The position numbers and the translations under genes are program-made. A model generated the notes under the pieces. It was not told the DNA's origin and ran no database searches. It saw nothing but the letters and a program-made list of their open reading frames with translations. From Micromonospora qiuiae (lineage in GTDB: Bacteria > Actinomycetota > Actinomycetes > Mycobacteriales > Micromonosporaceae), in assembly GCF_016863555.1 (NCBI RefSeq), contig NZ_BOPC01000009.1:62001-126000 (forward strand): a stretch of 64,000 nucleotides of DNA, given 5' to 3'. Below are positions 17,291 to 27,005 of this stretch, piece after piece; position 1 is the stretch's first letter, and each line of letters starts with the position of its first letter.

Positions 17291-18907
17291 GTGCTGACTC
17301 AAGGGGTCGTGCTCAGCGAGCGGTACCGGCTGAGCGAACGGGTGGCGACCGGCGGCATGGGCGCGGTCTGGCGGGGCACGGATCTCCTGCTGGGCCGGGA
17401 GGTCGCGGTCAAGGTGCTGTTGTCGGCGCTGAGCGCCGATCCGGAGTTCACCACGCGGTTCCGGGCCGAGGCGCGGATGCTGGCGGCGCTGCGGCACCCC
17501 GGGGTGGTCGCGGTGCACGACGTCGGCCAGGCCACGCTCGCCGACGGCAGCCAGGTCGACTACCTGGTGATGGAGTACGTGGAGGGCGAGCCGCTCAGCG
17601 CCCGGGTGCGACGGTTGGGCCGGCTCGATCCGGTCACCACCATGTCCGTGGTGGCGCAGACCGCCGAGGCGTTGCATGCCGCGCACCTCGCCGGCATCGT
17701 GCACCGCGACGTGAAGCCGGGCAACCTGCTGGTCAAGCCGGACGGCCGGGCGGTGCTGGTCGACTTCGGCATCGCCCGATCCGGCGCGACGGCGGGGATC
17801 ACCGCCGCCCACACGGTGCTCGGCACGGCCTCGTTCATGTCTCCCGAGCAGGCCACCGGCCAGCCGATCTCCGGGGCGAGCGACATCTACTCACTCGGCG
17901 CCGTGGCGTACCTCTGCCTCGCCGGGCGTCCCCCGTTCGTCGGTGACAACCCGTTCGACGTGGCGCTGCGGCACCAGCGGGACCAACCGCCACCGCTGCC
18001 GCCGGACGTCCCGGCACCGGTCGCCGCGGTGGTCCTCCGGGCCATCGCGAAGCAGCCGGGCGACCGGCACCGCAGCGCGGCGGAACTCGCCGAGGCCGCC
18101 GCCGGAGCCGCCGCCTCCGCCCAAGCGGGAAGCCAGGTCGCCGTCGCGGCACCGGGCGCCGCCGGGGGCGGAGCGACCCGGCCGGGCGGCGTACCGCCGG
18201 CCGGCCGGAAGCGACCCCGACGGCTGCGGCGGTCGACCCTGGTGACCGTCGCGGCGGGCGTCGTGACGGTCGTCGCGGCGGGCGTGGCGCTGGCCGTGGT
18301 GTCGCTGCCGCCGCCCGACGACGCCGCGGCGCCGGCCACCACGCCCGTGTTGGCCGACGACCCGCTGGTGGTCGCCTCCCGGCGTGCCGGCACGGGTGGC
18401 AACGGCGGCCAGCAGAGCCCGACGTCGTCGCCCAGCACGGCGCGGCCGTCGGCGACCTCGGCCTCGCCGGAGCGCAGCAGTGTCGCGGCGACCACTCCGG
18501 CGTCGAGTTCCCCCTCCCCATCCCGACCCCGGCCGAGCGCCACACCAACCGCCGGCGGTGGCGAGCAACCGAACCCCTACACCGCCGCGCAGGCGTGCGG
18601 CAGCGGATACCGGGTGATCAACACAGCGACGCTGACCGCAGGTGGCCGCCGACAGGGCAAGGTTCACCTGCTCTACCACGCCGGGACCGGGTCGAACTGT
18701 GTGGTGACGCTCAAGGAGACCGCCGTCGGCACGGCCACCCCGGTGATGGCCTTCCTGGAGGTGCAGGGCCGGGCCCGGTCCACCGACAGCGACTCGTACC
18801 GGTACTACGCCGGGCCGGTCCGGGCCAGCGCCGCGGCGACCTGCGTCAAGTGGGGCGGTTCCGCCGGTGGAGCCAGCTACAGCAGCCCGTTCGAGCACTG
18901 CGACTGA
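17291..18907 (+). CDS. Transmembrane Ser/Thr protein kinase, PknB type
   Basis: A 538-residue receptor-like kinase. The Hanks kinase domain (residues 10-265) has the glycine loop ATGGMGAVWRG, Lys41, the catalytic loop HRDVKPGN (138-145), DFG (158-160) and the GTASFMSPEQA segment. A basic stretch precedes one transmembrane helix (317-338). Outside lies a Ser/Pro/Thr-rich linker, then a domain (about 435-538) with cysteines in ACGSGYRV, GSNCVV, ATCVKW and FEHCD, probably disulfide-bonded. It has no PASTA repeats, so the signal is not muropeptide in the PknB manner. TACCGT at 17279-17284 suggests leaderless mRNA. Confidence 0.93.
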   Translation: MLTQGVVLSERYRLSERVATGGMGAVWRGTDLLLGREVAVKVLLSALSADPEFTTRFRAEARMLAALRHPGVVAVHDVGQATLADGSQVDYLVMEYVEGEPLSARVRRLGRLDPVTTMSVVAQTAEALHAAHLAGIVHRDVKPGNLLVKPDGRAVLVDFGIARSGATAGITAAHTVLGTASFMSPEQATGQPISGASDIYSLGAVAYLCLAGRPPFVGDNPFDVALRHQRDQPPPLPPDVPAPVAAVVLRAIAKQPGDRHRSAAELAEAAAGAAASAQAGSQVAVAAPGAAGGGATRPGGVPPAGRKRPRRLRRSTLVTVAAGVVTVVAAGVALAVVSLPPPDDAAAPATTPVLADDPLVVASRRAGTGGNGGQQSPTSSPSTARPSATSASPERSSVAATTPASSSPSPSRPRPSATPTAGGGEQPNPYTAAQACGSGYRVINTATLTAGGRRQGKVHLLYHAGTGSNCVVTLKETAVGTATPVMAFLEVQGRARSTDSDSYRYYAGPVRASAAATCVKWGGSAGGASYSSPFEHCD

Positions 18908-18968
18908 CCGTCGCGCCTCGGGGTATGTCTCGGTGGAGACCGACGGCGATTCGGCACCGGAGGCGAGG

Positions 18969-19175
18969 ATGACGACACCGATCCCGAAAATGGACACCAC
19001 GGAGCTGCGCGACATCGCGGTACGCGGCGGCATCGAGGGCGCCCGGGAGATGGACCGGGAGGAACTGATCGACGCGCTGCAGGCCCGCCCCGGTGAGGGA
19101 ATCTGGCAGGAGGATCCGAAGCCGGCGGACGTCAACCCCAACGACTACATGTACGAGGCCCCCGAAGACCGGTGA
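18969..19175 (+). CDS. Small Rho-N-domain-like protein
   Basis: A 68-residue acidic protein with ATG 18969 five bases after GGAGG. Residues 8-40 (MDTTELRDIAVRGGIEGAR, DREELIDALQ) resemble the Rho termination factor N-terminal helix-extended-loop-helix motif, which can bind nucleic acid. The tail WQEDPKPADVNPNDYMYEAP is acidic. Family members are small and uncharacterised. It lies between the kinase and cobUT with no obvious link to either. Confidence 0.75.
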   Translation: MTTPIPKMDTTELRDIAVRGGIEGAREMDREELIDALQARPGEGIWQEDPKPADVNPNDYMYEAPEDR

Positions 19176-19251
19176 GCGGTGCCGGGACTGCTGCGGCGCC
19201 AGCGGCGTACCTGCGCTGCCCCCGGCGCCGGACTGGCCGTAAGGTACGGGC

Positions 19252-21162
19252 ATGTCCCTAGACGGGTGGAACCGGGTCCTGGTGCTGGGCGGCATCCGCT
19301 CCGGCAAGTCGGAGTTCGCCGAGTCCCTGATCGCCGACGCGACCTCGGTCCGGTACGTGGCCACCGCAGCCGAGGCGGGCGACGACGACGCGGAGTGGTC
19401 GGCGCGGCTCGCGGCGCACCGCGCCCGCCGGCCCGCGTCCTGGCACACGGAGGAGACCGCGGGCGACCCGCGCCGGCTGGCCGACGTGATCGCCACCGCC
19501 GGGCCGGAGGAGACGCTGCTCGTCGACGACCTCGGCAACTGGGTGACCGTGCTGCTCGACCCGGCGCACCAGCCGGCCGACGACACCGCCACGATCGCTG
19601 AACTGGCCGCCGCCGTCCGGGCCTGTCCGGCGCGGCTGGTGCTGGTCAGTCCCGAGGTCGGGCTCTCCCTGGTGCCGACCACGCCGCTGGGCCGGGCGTT
19701 CACCGACGCGCTCGGCGCGGTCAACCGGGCCGTGGCGGACGCCTGCGACGCGGTGATCCTGGTGGTCGCCGGCCAGCCGTGCCGGCTGAAGCCGGCCGAG
19801 CCCGCGCCGGCCGTCGCGCTCCCGGCCGCCCCCGGCCAGCCCAGGGCCACGGTGCCCGCGCAGAGCGGCCCCGCCGCCCACGTCGGAAGCACCGGTCAGA
19901 CAGCGCCCGCGGCCCTGTCGGTGGCCGCCACCGGGCCGGTCATCGAGCCCGGCATGGAGCTGCCCATGCCGGACGAGTACGCCGGGCCGCAGGCCGTGGA
20001 CCGGCTGGCCACGCTCGACGTGCCGGGCGCCGGGCTCGGTGTCCTGGAGCAGGTGGTCTCGTTCGCCGCCGCCACCCAGGGCACCCCGACTCCCGCGGCC
20101 TGGCAGTCGGTACGCGTACTCCTGCTGCACGGCGACCACGCCGGTGGCGCCGCCGCCGGCAGCCTGCCCGGCGAGTCGGCCCGCCGGGCTCGCCAGGCCC
20201 GCGTCGGTGAGGGTGTGCTGGCCCGGCTGGCTGCCGAAAATGGTGCCGACCTGCAGGTGGTCGACGCCCCGGCCGCCGCACCCGTCGAGGACGCTCCCGC
20301 GCTCACCGCCGAGCAGGTCGAGTCGGCGCTGCGCTACGGCTGGCGGCTGGCCGAGGAGGCCGCGGACGCTGGCGTACAGCTGCTGGTCCTGGCGGCGTGC
20401 GGCGCCGGCACCGAGGCCGCGGCGGCTGCCGTGCTCGCGGCGACCGCCGGGGCCGAGCCGCCCGCGGTGCTCGCCCGGGTGGTCGCCGCGAGCGGCGAGA
20501 TCGACGACGCGGCCTGGATGGCGCGCTGCGCCGCGGTCCGGGACGGGCTGCACCGCGCCCGCCACTCGTCGCGCGACGCCAAGGAGGTCCTGGCCCAGTT
20601 CGGTGGTGGAGACATCGCCGTCGCCACCGGCATCCTGCTCGGCGCGACCGCCCGCCGGACGCCGGTTCTGCTGGACGGGCCGGTCGGCGTGGCCGCCGCG
20701 CTGGTCAGCCGAGACTTGGCCGGCCAGGCCCGGCACTGGTGCCTGCTGGCCGACCACGGCGGGCATCCCGCGGTCCGGCTGGCCGCCGACGTGCTGGGCC
20801 TGACCCCCCTGACCGAGCTGCGGCTCGACCTCGGCGAGGGGGCGAACGCCCTGGCCGTGCTGCCGCTGCTGCGCTCGGTGCTGGCGTTGGCCGCCGCGCT
20901 GCCGACCCGCCCCGAGCGGCCCGCCGACGACACCGGGCCGGACGACAACACCCCCGGACGAGACGACAACACCCCCGGACGAGACGACGACGCCCCCGGA
21001 CGGGACGACGACGCCGGGCCGGTCGAGGAGGACGCGGGGCCGGACGAGCCCGTCGAGGACGCCGACGAGCCCGACTTCCGCGAGCCCGAGCCCGAGGGGC
21101 CGGGACCGACCAGCACCGAAGCGCCCCGGTCGGCGGATCCCACCGGCTCGCGTGCCGGCTGA
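19252..21162 (+). CDS. cobU: CobU-CobT fusion, cobalamin nucleotide loop assembly
   Basis: A 636-residue protein. Residues 1-180 are CobU (adenosylcobinamide kinase/guanylyltransferase) with P-loop GGIRSGKSEFAE (13-24), VATAAEAGDDDAEW and LLVDDLGNWV. A Pro/Ala linker leads to a CobT-like domain (about 240-560) recognisable by LAQFGGGDIAVATGILLGA and LRLDLGEGANALAVLPLL, which keeps the glutamate of the LGEG motif. The usual GEMGIGNTT loop reads AACGAGTEAAA, so the CobT half may be altered or inactive. The tail has DDNTPGR repeats. A TAAGGT box lies six bases before the start, and cobS overlaps the end. Confidence 0.88.
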   Translation: MSLDGWNRVLVLGGIRSGKSEFAESLIADATSVRYVATAAEAGDDDAEWSARLAAHRARRPASWHTEETAGDPRRLADVIATAGPEETLLVDDLGNWVTVLLDPAHQPADDTATIAELAAAVRACPARLVLVSPEVGLSLVPTTPLGRAFTDALGAVNRAVADACDAVILVVAGQPCRLKPAEPAPAVALPAAPGQPRATVPAQSGPAAHVGSTGQTAPAALSVAATGPVIEPGMELPMPDEYAGPQAVDRLATLDVPGAGLGVLEQVVSFAAATQGTPTPAAWQSVRVLLLHGDHAGGAAAGSLPGESARRARQARVGEGVLARLAAENGADLQVVDAPAAAPVEDAPALTAEQVESALRYGWRLAEEAADAGVQLLVLAACGAGTEAAAAAVLAATAGAEPPAVLARVVAASGEIDDAAWMARCAAVRDGLHRARHSSRDAKEVLAQFGGGDIAVATGILLGATARRTPVLLDGPVGVAAALVSRDLAGQARHWCLLADHGGHPAVRLAADVLGLTPLTELRLDLGEGANALAVLPLLRSVLALAAALPTRPERPADDTGPDDNTPGRDDNTPGRDDDAPGRDDDAGPVEEDAGPDEPVEDADEPDFREPEPEGPGPTSTEAPRSADPTGSRAG

Positions 21163-21925
21163 GCGACGGCTCGGTGCCGGGGCGCGACTCGCGCTGACCA
21201 CCCTCACCGTGGCGCCGCTCCGCGTCGGTCGGATCGACCGGGCCACGGCCGGTGTCGCGATGGCGCTCGCCCCGGTGGTGGGCGCGCTGCTCGGGCTGCC
21301 GCTGGCCGGTGTGCTGCTGCTGGTCGACACGCTCAGCACGCCGCTCGTCGCCGCCGGGCTCACCGTTGCCGTGGGTGCCCTGCTCACCCGCGGGCTGCAC
21401 CTCGACGGGCTGGCCGACACCGTGGACGCGCTCGGCTCGTACCGGCGGGGCCCGGCCGCGTTGGAGATCATGAAGAGGCCGGACGTCGGGCCGTTCGGTG
21501 TGGTCGCGCTGGTGCTCGTCCTGCTGGTGCAGGCCGCGGCGCTGGCCGAACTGGCCGACCGGTCCCGGCCGGCGGCGCTCGCGGCGGTCGTCACGGCCGT
21601 CGCGGCCGGTCGGCTCGGGGTGACGCTGGCCTGCTGGCGGGGCGTCCCGCCGGCTCGACCGGAGGGGCTCGGTGCGCTGGTGGCCGGCACCGTCGGGCCG
21701 GTCGCGCTGGCCACCGGGACGATCGCCGTGGCGGTGCTGGCGGTCGCGGCGGTGCCGGGCCGTCCCTGGCAGGGGCCGCTGGCCGTGCTGGTCGCGCTCG
21801 CCGTCGCGGCCGGGCTGCTGCAACATGTGGTACGCCGATTCGGCGGGATCACCGGTGACGTGCTCGGTGCCGTCGTCGAGGTGGTCACCACGCTCGTCTA
21901 CCTGGGACTGGTGCTGTCCGGCTGA
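21152..21925 (+). CDS. cobS: Adenosylcobinamide-GDP ribazoletransferase
   Basis: A 257-residue integral membrane enzyme that joins adenosylcobinamide-GDP and alpha-ribazole to complete the cobalamin lower ligand. HLDGLADTVDALGS (residues 79-92) and FGGITGDVLGA near residue 230 are CobS signatures; six or seven helices surround them. GTG 21152 overlaps the cobUT stop by 11 bases, so the two are coupled. No cobalamin riboswitch was seen upstream. Confidence 0.92.
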   Translation: MPAERRLGAGARLALTTLTVAPLRVGRIDRATAGVAMALAPVVGALLGLPLAGVLLLVDTLSTPLVAAGLTVAVGALLTRGLHLDGLADTVDALGSYRRGPAALEIMKRPDVGPFGVVALVLVLLVQAAALAELADRSRPAALAAVVTAVAAGRLGVTLACWRGVPPARPEGLGALVAGTVGPVALATGTIAVAVLAVAAVPGRPWQGPLAVLVALAVAAGLLQHVVRRFGGITGDVLGAVVEVVTTLVYLGLVLSG

Positions 21926-21991
21926 GCCAGGGGGTCTGCGGCGGGTAGCGTTCTCCCACGACAGCACCGCCCGCGGCACCCAGGGGACGAC

Positions 21992-23281
21992 ATGCTCATC
22001 ACCGACGACTTCCTGCCCGTTCCGGTCCCGGAGTCGCTCAGCGCGACCTACCTGGTGCCGGCGGCGGGGCTGCCGGCGGTCAGCGCCCGGTCGGCGGTAC
22101 GCGGGCTGGCCGGCCGGCTGGCCGAGCCGGTGCACGGGCTGGCCCGGCAGATGCTGGACAGCCCGCTGATGAGCGTCGACGTCCGCCCGATCGGCGAGTT
22201 TCCGGAGCTGCCGCCCGATCTGCTCACCGCGTTCGGCGCCAGCGAGCCGCAGCTGGATCGGCTGGCCGCGGCCAGCCACCTGGTGGTGGTGCAGGCCGAG
22301 TACCGGCCGGGCTGGCCCCCGGCACACGAGTGGGCGGCCCGGGCGGTGGCCGCGGCGGTCGCCGAGGCGGTGGACGGCGACGTGGTCGACGTCTTCGGGT
22401 TGCAGTTCCTGGACCCGCGCGCGGCGCTGCGTTCCCTGCCCGACGTGCAGGGCCGGGTCCGACTCGTCGACTGGGTCCTGGTGCCCTACTCCTCGGGCGC
22501 CGACGGCCTCTGGTTCACCACGAAGGGATTGCGCCGCTTCGGCCTGCTGGAGCTGCAGGCCCAGGGCGTGCCGGACCACCTCACCCGGGCCTGGGGCGCG
22601 GTGATGACCGGTGCCGCCCGGCGGCTGCTGCGAGACTGGACCGACGGGCTGGCCGGCGACGAGGTGCCGGCCTTCGTGCAGCTGCCGGTACTGGCCACGG
22701 TGACCGGGCACGACATCGCGGTGGCGTACGGCAATCCGGAGCAGCACGGCGCGACCCCGCCGGTGCTGCTGCGGCTGGAGCTGGACCCGGCCACCGACCC
22801 GGAGGCCGACTCGTTCCTGAGCCTGCGCCCGCCCACCGGGCACCCCGGCCCGGCCGGGCGCTACTTCGCCGCCGCCTGCGCCACTCTTTTCTCCGGAATC
22901 CAGCCCGACGTGCGCTACGCGCGCCCAGGTGACGCGATGAGTCGGGCGATCGCCACCGCCCGGGCCAGCCTGGGCGACATCCGGGCCCGCTTCCGGGCCG
23001 GGGCGCTGCCGCCGGAGACCCAGCTGGTGGTGAAGTACGGGCTGCCCGGCGACGACGGCCCCGAGTACATCTGGGCCGGCGTGACTTCCTGGGACGCCCC
23101 GGAACGCGTGGTCGGGGCCAGCGCCAGCGACGCGAACACCGACCCCACCGTACGCATCGGTTCCCCGGTCGTGATCGAAGCCGCCGACATAATCGACTGG
23201 GCCCTGCTGAACCCCACCGGCGTCATCGAAGGCGGCTGGACCCAGGCAATCCTGGACGCCGGCACCCCACCCACCCCCTGA
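21992..23281 (+). CDS. DUF2314-type hypothetical protein
   Basis: A 429-residue soluble protein starting at ATG 21992 after GGGGA. The C-terminal third (residues about 325-420; TQLVVKYGLPGDDGPEYIW, WDAPERVVGASASDAN) resembles DUF2314, a small domain of unknown function also seen in immunity-type and ankyrin-associated proteins. The N-terminal two thirds (DFLPVPVPESLSATYLV) are unassigned. A TAGCGT box about 45 bases upstream may be the promoter. Confidence 0.7.
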   Translation: MLITDDFLPVPVPESLSATYLVPAAGLPAVSARSAVRGLAGRLAEPVHGLARQMLDSPLMSVDVRPIGEFPELPPDLLTAFGASEPQLDRLAAASHLVVVQAEYRPGWPPAHEWAARAVAAAVAEAVDGDVVDVFGLQFLDPRAALRSLPDVQGRVRLVDWVLVPYSSGADGLWFTTKGLRRFGLLELQAQGVPDHLTRAWGAVMTGAARRLLRDWTDGLAGDEVPAFVQLPVLATVTGHDIAVAYGNPEQHGATPPVLLRLELDPATDPEADSFLSLRPPTGHPGPAGRYFAAACATLFSGIQPDVRYARPGDAMSRAIATARASLGDIRARFRAGALPPETQLVVKYGLPGDDGPEYIWAGVTSWDAPERVVGASASDANTDPTVRIGSPVVIEAADIIDWALLNPTGVIEGGWTQAILDAGTPPTP

Positions 23282-23286
23282 CCCCC

Positions 23287-23376
23287 ACCCCGCTTCCCAG
23301 CAGGCTTCCCACCCCGCTTCCCAGCAGGCTCCTACCCCGCTTCCCAGCAGGCTTCCCACCCCGCTTCCCGGCGGGG
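23287..23376. repeat. Tandem repeat, 24-base unit, 3.7 copies
   Basis: The unit ACCCCGCTTCCCAGCAGG plus CTTCCC recurs three times with one 23-base copy and a partial fourth ending in a GCGGGG palindrome. It starts six bases after the DUF2314 stop. Read with that gene it is C-rich and G-poor, like the other gene-end tracts. Confidence 0.85.
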
Positions 23377-23377
23377 T

Positions 23378-23432
23378 GATCATGAAGTTGTTGTCGCGAC
23401 ACGCGGCTTGGCGCGACAACAACTTCATGATC
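23378..23432. terminator. Perfect 21-base inverted repeat, GATC ends
   Basis: Arms 23378-23398 and 23412-23432 are exact complements, starting GATCATGAAG and enclosing a 13-base loop. It lies between the convergent DUF2314 and gcvT genes, as a bidirectional terminator would. The ends resemble those of the palindromes at 1748, 30502, 41349 and 52411. Confidence 0.8.
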
Positions 23433-23475
23433 AACGGGGACGGCCGCCGGGGTGGGGGTGGGGGTGGGGGGTGGG

Positions 23476-24600
23476 TTATTTGACGGAGGGGTGGATGAAG
23501 GGGGGACGGGTCAGGCGGGCGGGGGTGGGGCGGGTGCGGATGTCGACGTGCAGGGTGGCGCCGTCGGGGAGGGCGGGGGCGGTGTCGATCAGCGCCAGGG
23601 CGATGCCCTGCTTCTTCGTGGGGCTGAAAGTGCCGCTCGTGATGGTCCCGACCGGGGTGTCGCCGTGGCACACCGCCATGCCGGGACGCGGGATGCCCCG
23701 GCCGACGATCTCCAGGCCGCGCAGCGTACGCCTCGGACCGGCGGCCTTCTCCGCGAGCAGCGCGTCCCGGCCCCAGAACGCCGGCTTGTCCCAGCCCACC
23801 GCCCAGCCGACGCGGGCCTGCACCGGAGTGATCTCAAGCGACAGGTCCTGCCCGTGCAGCGGGTAGCCCATCTCGGTGCGCAGCGTGTCCCGGGCGGCCA
23901 GCCCGCAGGCCCGTGGCGCCGGCTCGACGGCGAACAGCGCATCCCAGACCGCGACCGCGTCGGCGGTCGGCACGACCAGTTCGTAGCCGAGTTCGCCGGT
24001 GTAGCCGGTGCGGCACACGGTCAACTCGACCCCGTACAGGGTGGCCGGCGAGAAGCTCATGTACGCCTGTTCGGTGGGCAGGCCCAGCGCGCCCAGCAGC
24101 TCCGCCGACCGTGGTCCCTGCACCGCGAGGACGGCGTACGCGTCGTGTTCGTCAGAGACCGTGACCTGCGGCGGCGCGGCGGCGCGCAGCCGGCGCACCA
24201 CCTCGGCGGTGTTCGCGGCGTTCGGAATGAGGAAGACGTGGTCGTCGGCGTACCGGTAGGCGATGAGGTCATCCACCACGCCGCCGGTGGCGTCGTCGCA
24301 GCAGAGGGTGTACTGCGCCCGACCCGCCCCGATCCGGTCCAGGTCGTTGCTGAGGCAGGCGTTGACGAACCGCGCCGCACCGGGGCCGGTCACCCGCGCC
24401 TTGCCCAGATGCGACACGTCGAACACGCCGACGTCGGTCCGGACCGCGGCATGTTCCCGCAGCACCCCGCCGCCGGCGTACTCCAGCGGCATCTCCCATC
24501 CGCCGAACGGGGCGAGCTTGGCGCCGAGCGCGGTGTGTCGCTCGCTCAGTGGAGAACGACGCGGCCGGGTCACGGCGGCATCGGTGGTCACGTCAGCCAT
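23476..24600 (-). CDS. gcvT: Glycine cleavage system T protein
   Basis: A 374-residue aminomethyltransferase that moves the methylene of lipoyl-bound aminomethyl to tetrahydrofolate. Landmarks: [19 protein letters not shown] near residue 35, [21 protein letters not shown] near residue 60 and [15 protein letters not shown] near residue 230. TAAGTT (24612-24607) six bases before the ATG suggests a leaderless transcript, and no glycine riboswitch is present. gcvH and gcvP are elsewhere. Confidence 0.93.
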   Translation of the reverse strand: MADVTTDAAVTRPRRSPLSERHTALGAKLAPFGGWEMPLEYAGGGVLREHAAVRTDVGVFDVSHLGKARVTGPGAARFVNACLSNDLDRIGAGRAQYTLCCDDATGGVVDDLIAYRYADDHVFLIPNAANTAEVVRRLRAAAPPQVTVSDEHDAYAVLAVQGPRSAELLGALGLPTEQAYMSFSPATLYGVELTVCRTGYTGELGYELVVPTADAVAVWDALFAVEPAPRACGLAARDTLRTEMGYPLHGQDLSLEITPVQARVGWAVGWDKPAFWGRDALLAEKAAGPRRTLRGLEIVGRGIPRPGMAVCHGDTPVGTITSGTFSPTKKQGIALALIDTAPALPDGATLHVDIRTRPTPARLTRPPFIHPSVK

Positions 24601-24764
24601 GGGTGGAACTTACCGGGGCGGACGGCGCTGGTTAGCATCGGCGGAGCCCCACCGGACCTGCCGGCGGGCCAGCACCAACGCCCGGTGGACAAATCATTCA
24701 CCGGGAAAAATCATCGCCGGTACGCGACGACGCGACCGGCCCGGCCCGCCCGGGAGCAACTTCC

Positions 24765-26336
24765 GTGACATCGCCCAGCACCACCCTTAGCCTGGTCGAC
24801 ACCGACCCCGCCGAACTCGCCGTCGACGCGATCGTGATCGGCGTACACAGCACGACCGTCGAGGAGGCCGCCACCAACGGCCTCGCCGGCACCCTGCTGC
24901 TCGCCACCGGCGCGGAGAGCATCGCCGCCGCCTTCGACGGCAAGCTGACCGAGACGCTGGCGCTGCTCGGCGCCACCGGTGGTCCCGGCGAGGTGATCAA
25001 GTTGGCGACCCTGGGCACCGTCACCGCCCCGGTGATCGCCGCGGTCGGCCTGGGCGCGGAGCCCAGCGGTGCCGCGCCCGCGCCGGAGACGCTGCGGCGG
25101 GCCGCGGGGGCCGCCGTACGGGCTCTGGCCGGTGCGCCCCGGGTGGCGCTCGCGCTGCCGCTGCCCGATGACGCCGACGCCGCCGACGCCCTGCGGGCGG
25201 TCGCCGAGGGGGCGCTGCTGGGCGGTTACCGCTTCGCCGGATACAAGACCCGGCCCCAGCCGAGCCGACGCGAGCCGGTGGCCGAGGTGCTGGTCGCCGT
25301 GCCGGATGCCACCGACACCGGGGCGCAGGCCGAGATCTTGCGGGCGCAGACCGTCGCCGCCGCGGTGCGACGTACCCGGGACTGGGTCAACATCGCCCCG
25401 AACGAGCTGCGCCCGCCGGCCTTCGCCGACGCGGTCGCCGAGGCGGCCCGGGCCTCGGGGCTCGGCGTCGAGGTGCTCGACGAGGTCGCGCTGCGCGAGG
25501 GAGGCTACGGCGGCATCATCGCGGTCGGGCAGGGCTCGGAGGCCCCGCCCCGGCTGGTGAAGCTGACCTGGACGCCCGAGGGTGGCGGCACCGGTAAGCG
25601 GGTGGCGCTGGTCGGCAAGGGCATCACCTTCGACACCGGCGGCGTCTCGATCAAGCCGGCGCAGGGCATGTGGGAGATGAAGTCGGACATGGCCGGCGCG
25701 GCGGCGGTGGCCGCCACCATGCTGGCGGTGGCCGAGCTGAAGCCGGCGGTGGCGGTGACCGCGTACGTGCCGATGGCGGAGAACATGCCGTCGGGCGGTT
25801 CGTACCGGCCGGGTGACGTGATCACCATGTACAACGGCAAGAGGGTCGAGGTGCTCAACACCGACGCCGAGGGCCGGATGATCCTCGCCGACGCGATGGC
25901 CCGGGCCTGCGAGGACGGGTGCGACTACCTGATCGAGACCTCCACCCTCACCGGGGGGCAGGTGGTGGCCCTCGGCAAGCGGGTCTCCGGGGTGATGGGC
26001 TCCGCCGAGCTGTGCGAGCGGGTCCACGAGGCCGGCGAGGCGGTCGGCGAGCCGGCCTGGCCGATGCCGCTGCCGGACGACGTACGCAAGGGCATGGACT
26101 CCGAGGTCGCGGACATCTCCCAGGTCAACGCCGGCATGGACCGGGCCGGTCACATGCTGCAGGGCGGGGTCTTCCTGCGCGAGTTCGTCACCGACGAGGT
26201 CGCCTGGGCGCACATCGACATCGCCGGCCCCTCGTACCACTCGGGCGAGGCGACCGGCTACTGGACCAAGGGCGGCACCGGTGTACCGGTCCGTACCCTG
26301 CTGCACCTGATCGACGACATCGCCACCAACGGCTGA
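24765..26336 (+). CDS. pepA: Leucyl aminopeptidase, M17 family
   Basis: A 523-residue cytosolic aminopeptidase with two metal sites. Metal and catalytic residues are visible as Lys285, Asp290, Lys298 and Asp308 (VGKGITFDTGGVSIKP, MKSDMAG) and Asp367, Glu369, Arg371 (NTDAEGRM). Residues 1-190 form the less conserved N-terminal domain. GTG 24765 follows GGGAGC. The gene is divergent from gcvT across 164 bases, an order shared with other actinobacteria. Confidence 0.94.
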   Translation: MTSPSTTLSLVDTDPAELAVDAIVIGVHSTTVEEAATNGLAGTLLLATGAESIAAAFDGKLTETLALLGATGGPGEVIKLATLGTVTAPVIAAVGLGAEPSGAAPAPETLRRAAGAAVRALAGAPRVALALPLPDDADAADALRAVAEGALLGGYRFAGYKTRPQPSRREPVAEVLVAVPDATDTGAQAEILRAQTVAAAVRRTRDWVNIAPNELRPPAFADAVAEAARASGLGVEVLDEVALREGGYGGIIAVGQGSEAPPRLVKLTWTPEGGGTGKRVALVGKGITFDTGGVSIKPAQGMWEMKSDMAGAAAVAATMLAVAELKPAVAVTAYVPMAENMPSGGSYRPGDVITMYNGKRVEVLNTDAEGRMILADAMARACEDGCDYLIETSTLTGGQVVALGKRVSGVMGSAELCERVHEAGEAVGEPAWPMPLPDDVRKGMDSEVADISQVNAGMDRAGHMLQGGVFLREFVTDEVAWAHIDIAGPSYHSGEATGYWTKGGTGVPVRTLLHLIDDIATNG

Positions 26337-26340
26337 GATG

Positions 26341-26394
26341 TAAGGAAGGGCCCCTTTTTAACGCCTGGCGTTGTAAAAGGGGCCCCTTCTAACA
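26341..26394. repeat. Dimeric GGGCCC palindromic repeat, copy 2
   Basis: TAAGGAAGGGCCCC at the left and GGGGCCCCTTCTAAC at the right flank ACGCCTGGCGTTGT. It begins four bases after the pepA stop and ends 24 bases before the stop of the convergent small gene. Confidence 0.88.
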
Positions 26395-26417
26395 CTCGGT
26401 CCGGAGCGCGCCGTCGG

Positions 26418-26747
26418 TCAGTACAGCTCGGGGCGGCGCTTGCGGCGCTCGTTGTAGTCGCGCATGCGCTGCGGATAGCCCATCAGCGCCACGTCGTAGA
26501 CCGGAATGCTCAGCCGGTACGCGAAGCGCCGCGCACCTTCCGGCCCGTCGATGCGGCGCCGGGTCCATTCACCGTCGTCGGCGATCAGGATGACGGTGGT
26601 CTCGGTGACTGTGGTCCGGGGCTCGATGTACGCCTCGACCCCTTTGCGGGTGCGGACAAAATTCTCAAGGTGCTCCACGTCGGCGCGATTGGCCGTACGG
26701 TCGGCGTCAGCCACGCGTGCCCGCTTGCGTCGCCGGAACAGTCCCAC
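26418..26747 (-). CDS. Hypothetical protein between pepA and lpd
   Basis: A 109-residue basic protein (VGLFRRRKRARVADADRTA at the start, MRDYNERRKRRPELY at the end). The central VEAYIEPRTTVTETTVILI and DDGEWTRRRID suggest a small beta domain. I do not recognise it. GTG 26747 has GGGGAG eight bases upstream; ATG 26774 is an alternative without a ribosome site. The frame is open for thousands of bases further upstream across lpd and sucB, but that is a high-GC artefact. Confidence 0.65.
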   Translation of the reverse strand: MGLFRRRKRARVADADRTANRADVEHLENFVRTRKGVEAYIEPRTTVTETTVILIADDGEWTRRRIDGPEGARRFAYRLSIPVYDVALMGYPQRMRDYNERRKRRPELY

Positions 26748-27005
26748 TGAGCCGTCTCCCCACCCGTTAGTCATCGAAGGCAACGAACCCTTCACAACCT
26801 TCCCGCACGGCCGCCAGAACGCAAGGACGGACGCGGCGCGCGGTTCAGGTCGAAAAGGATTCGGTGCCAAGGGTACGTGGCGGCAACGTGTCATTGGGCA
26901 CCTCGGTACGCGGGTTCGGCACGGTGGTGACAAGATGGCCGAGGTGGGGTGTTTCCAGTTACCCCGACTGACGCCCGATGCAGCGAAGCGACCTGGGAGT
27001 TGGAC

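Noticed and set aside
19176..19251. Searched for a cobalamin riboswitch before cobUT
   Set aside because: The gap is 76 bases with a -10 box next to the start codon; no B12-box-like sequence was seen.
20705..23671. Nearly 3 kb open antisense frame across cobS and the DUF2314 gene
   Set aside because: Arg/His/Gly-rich composition without domains, antisense to CobS with clear motifs.
24601..24764. Searched for a glycine riboswitch between gcvT and pepA
   Set aside because: gcvT appears leaderless (TAAGTT six bases before ATG), so there is no room for an aptamer on its transcript.
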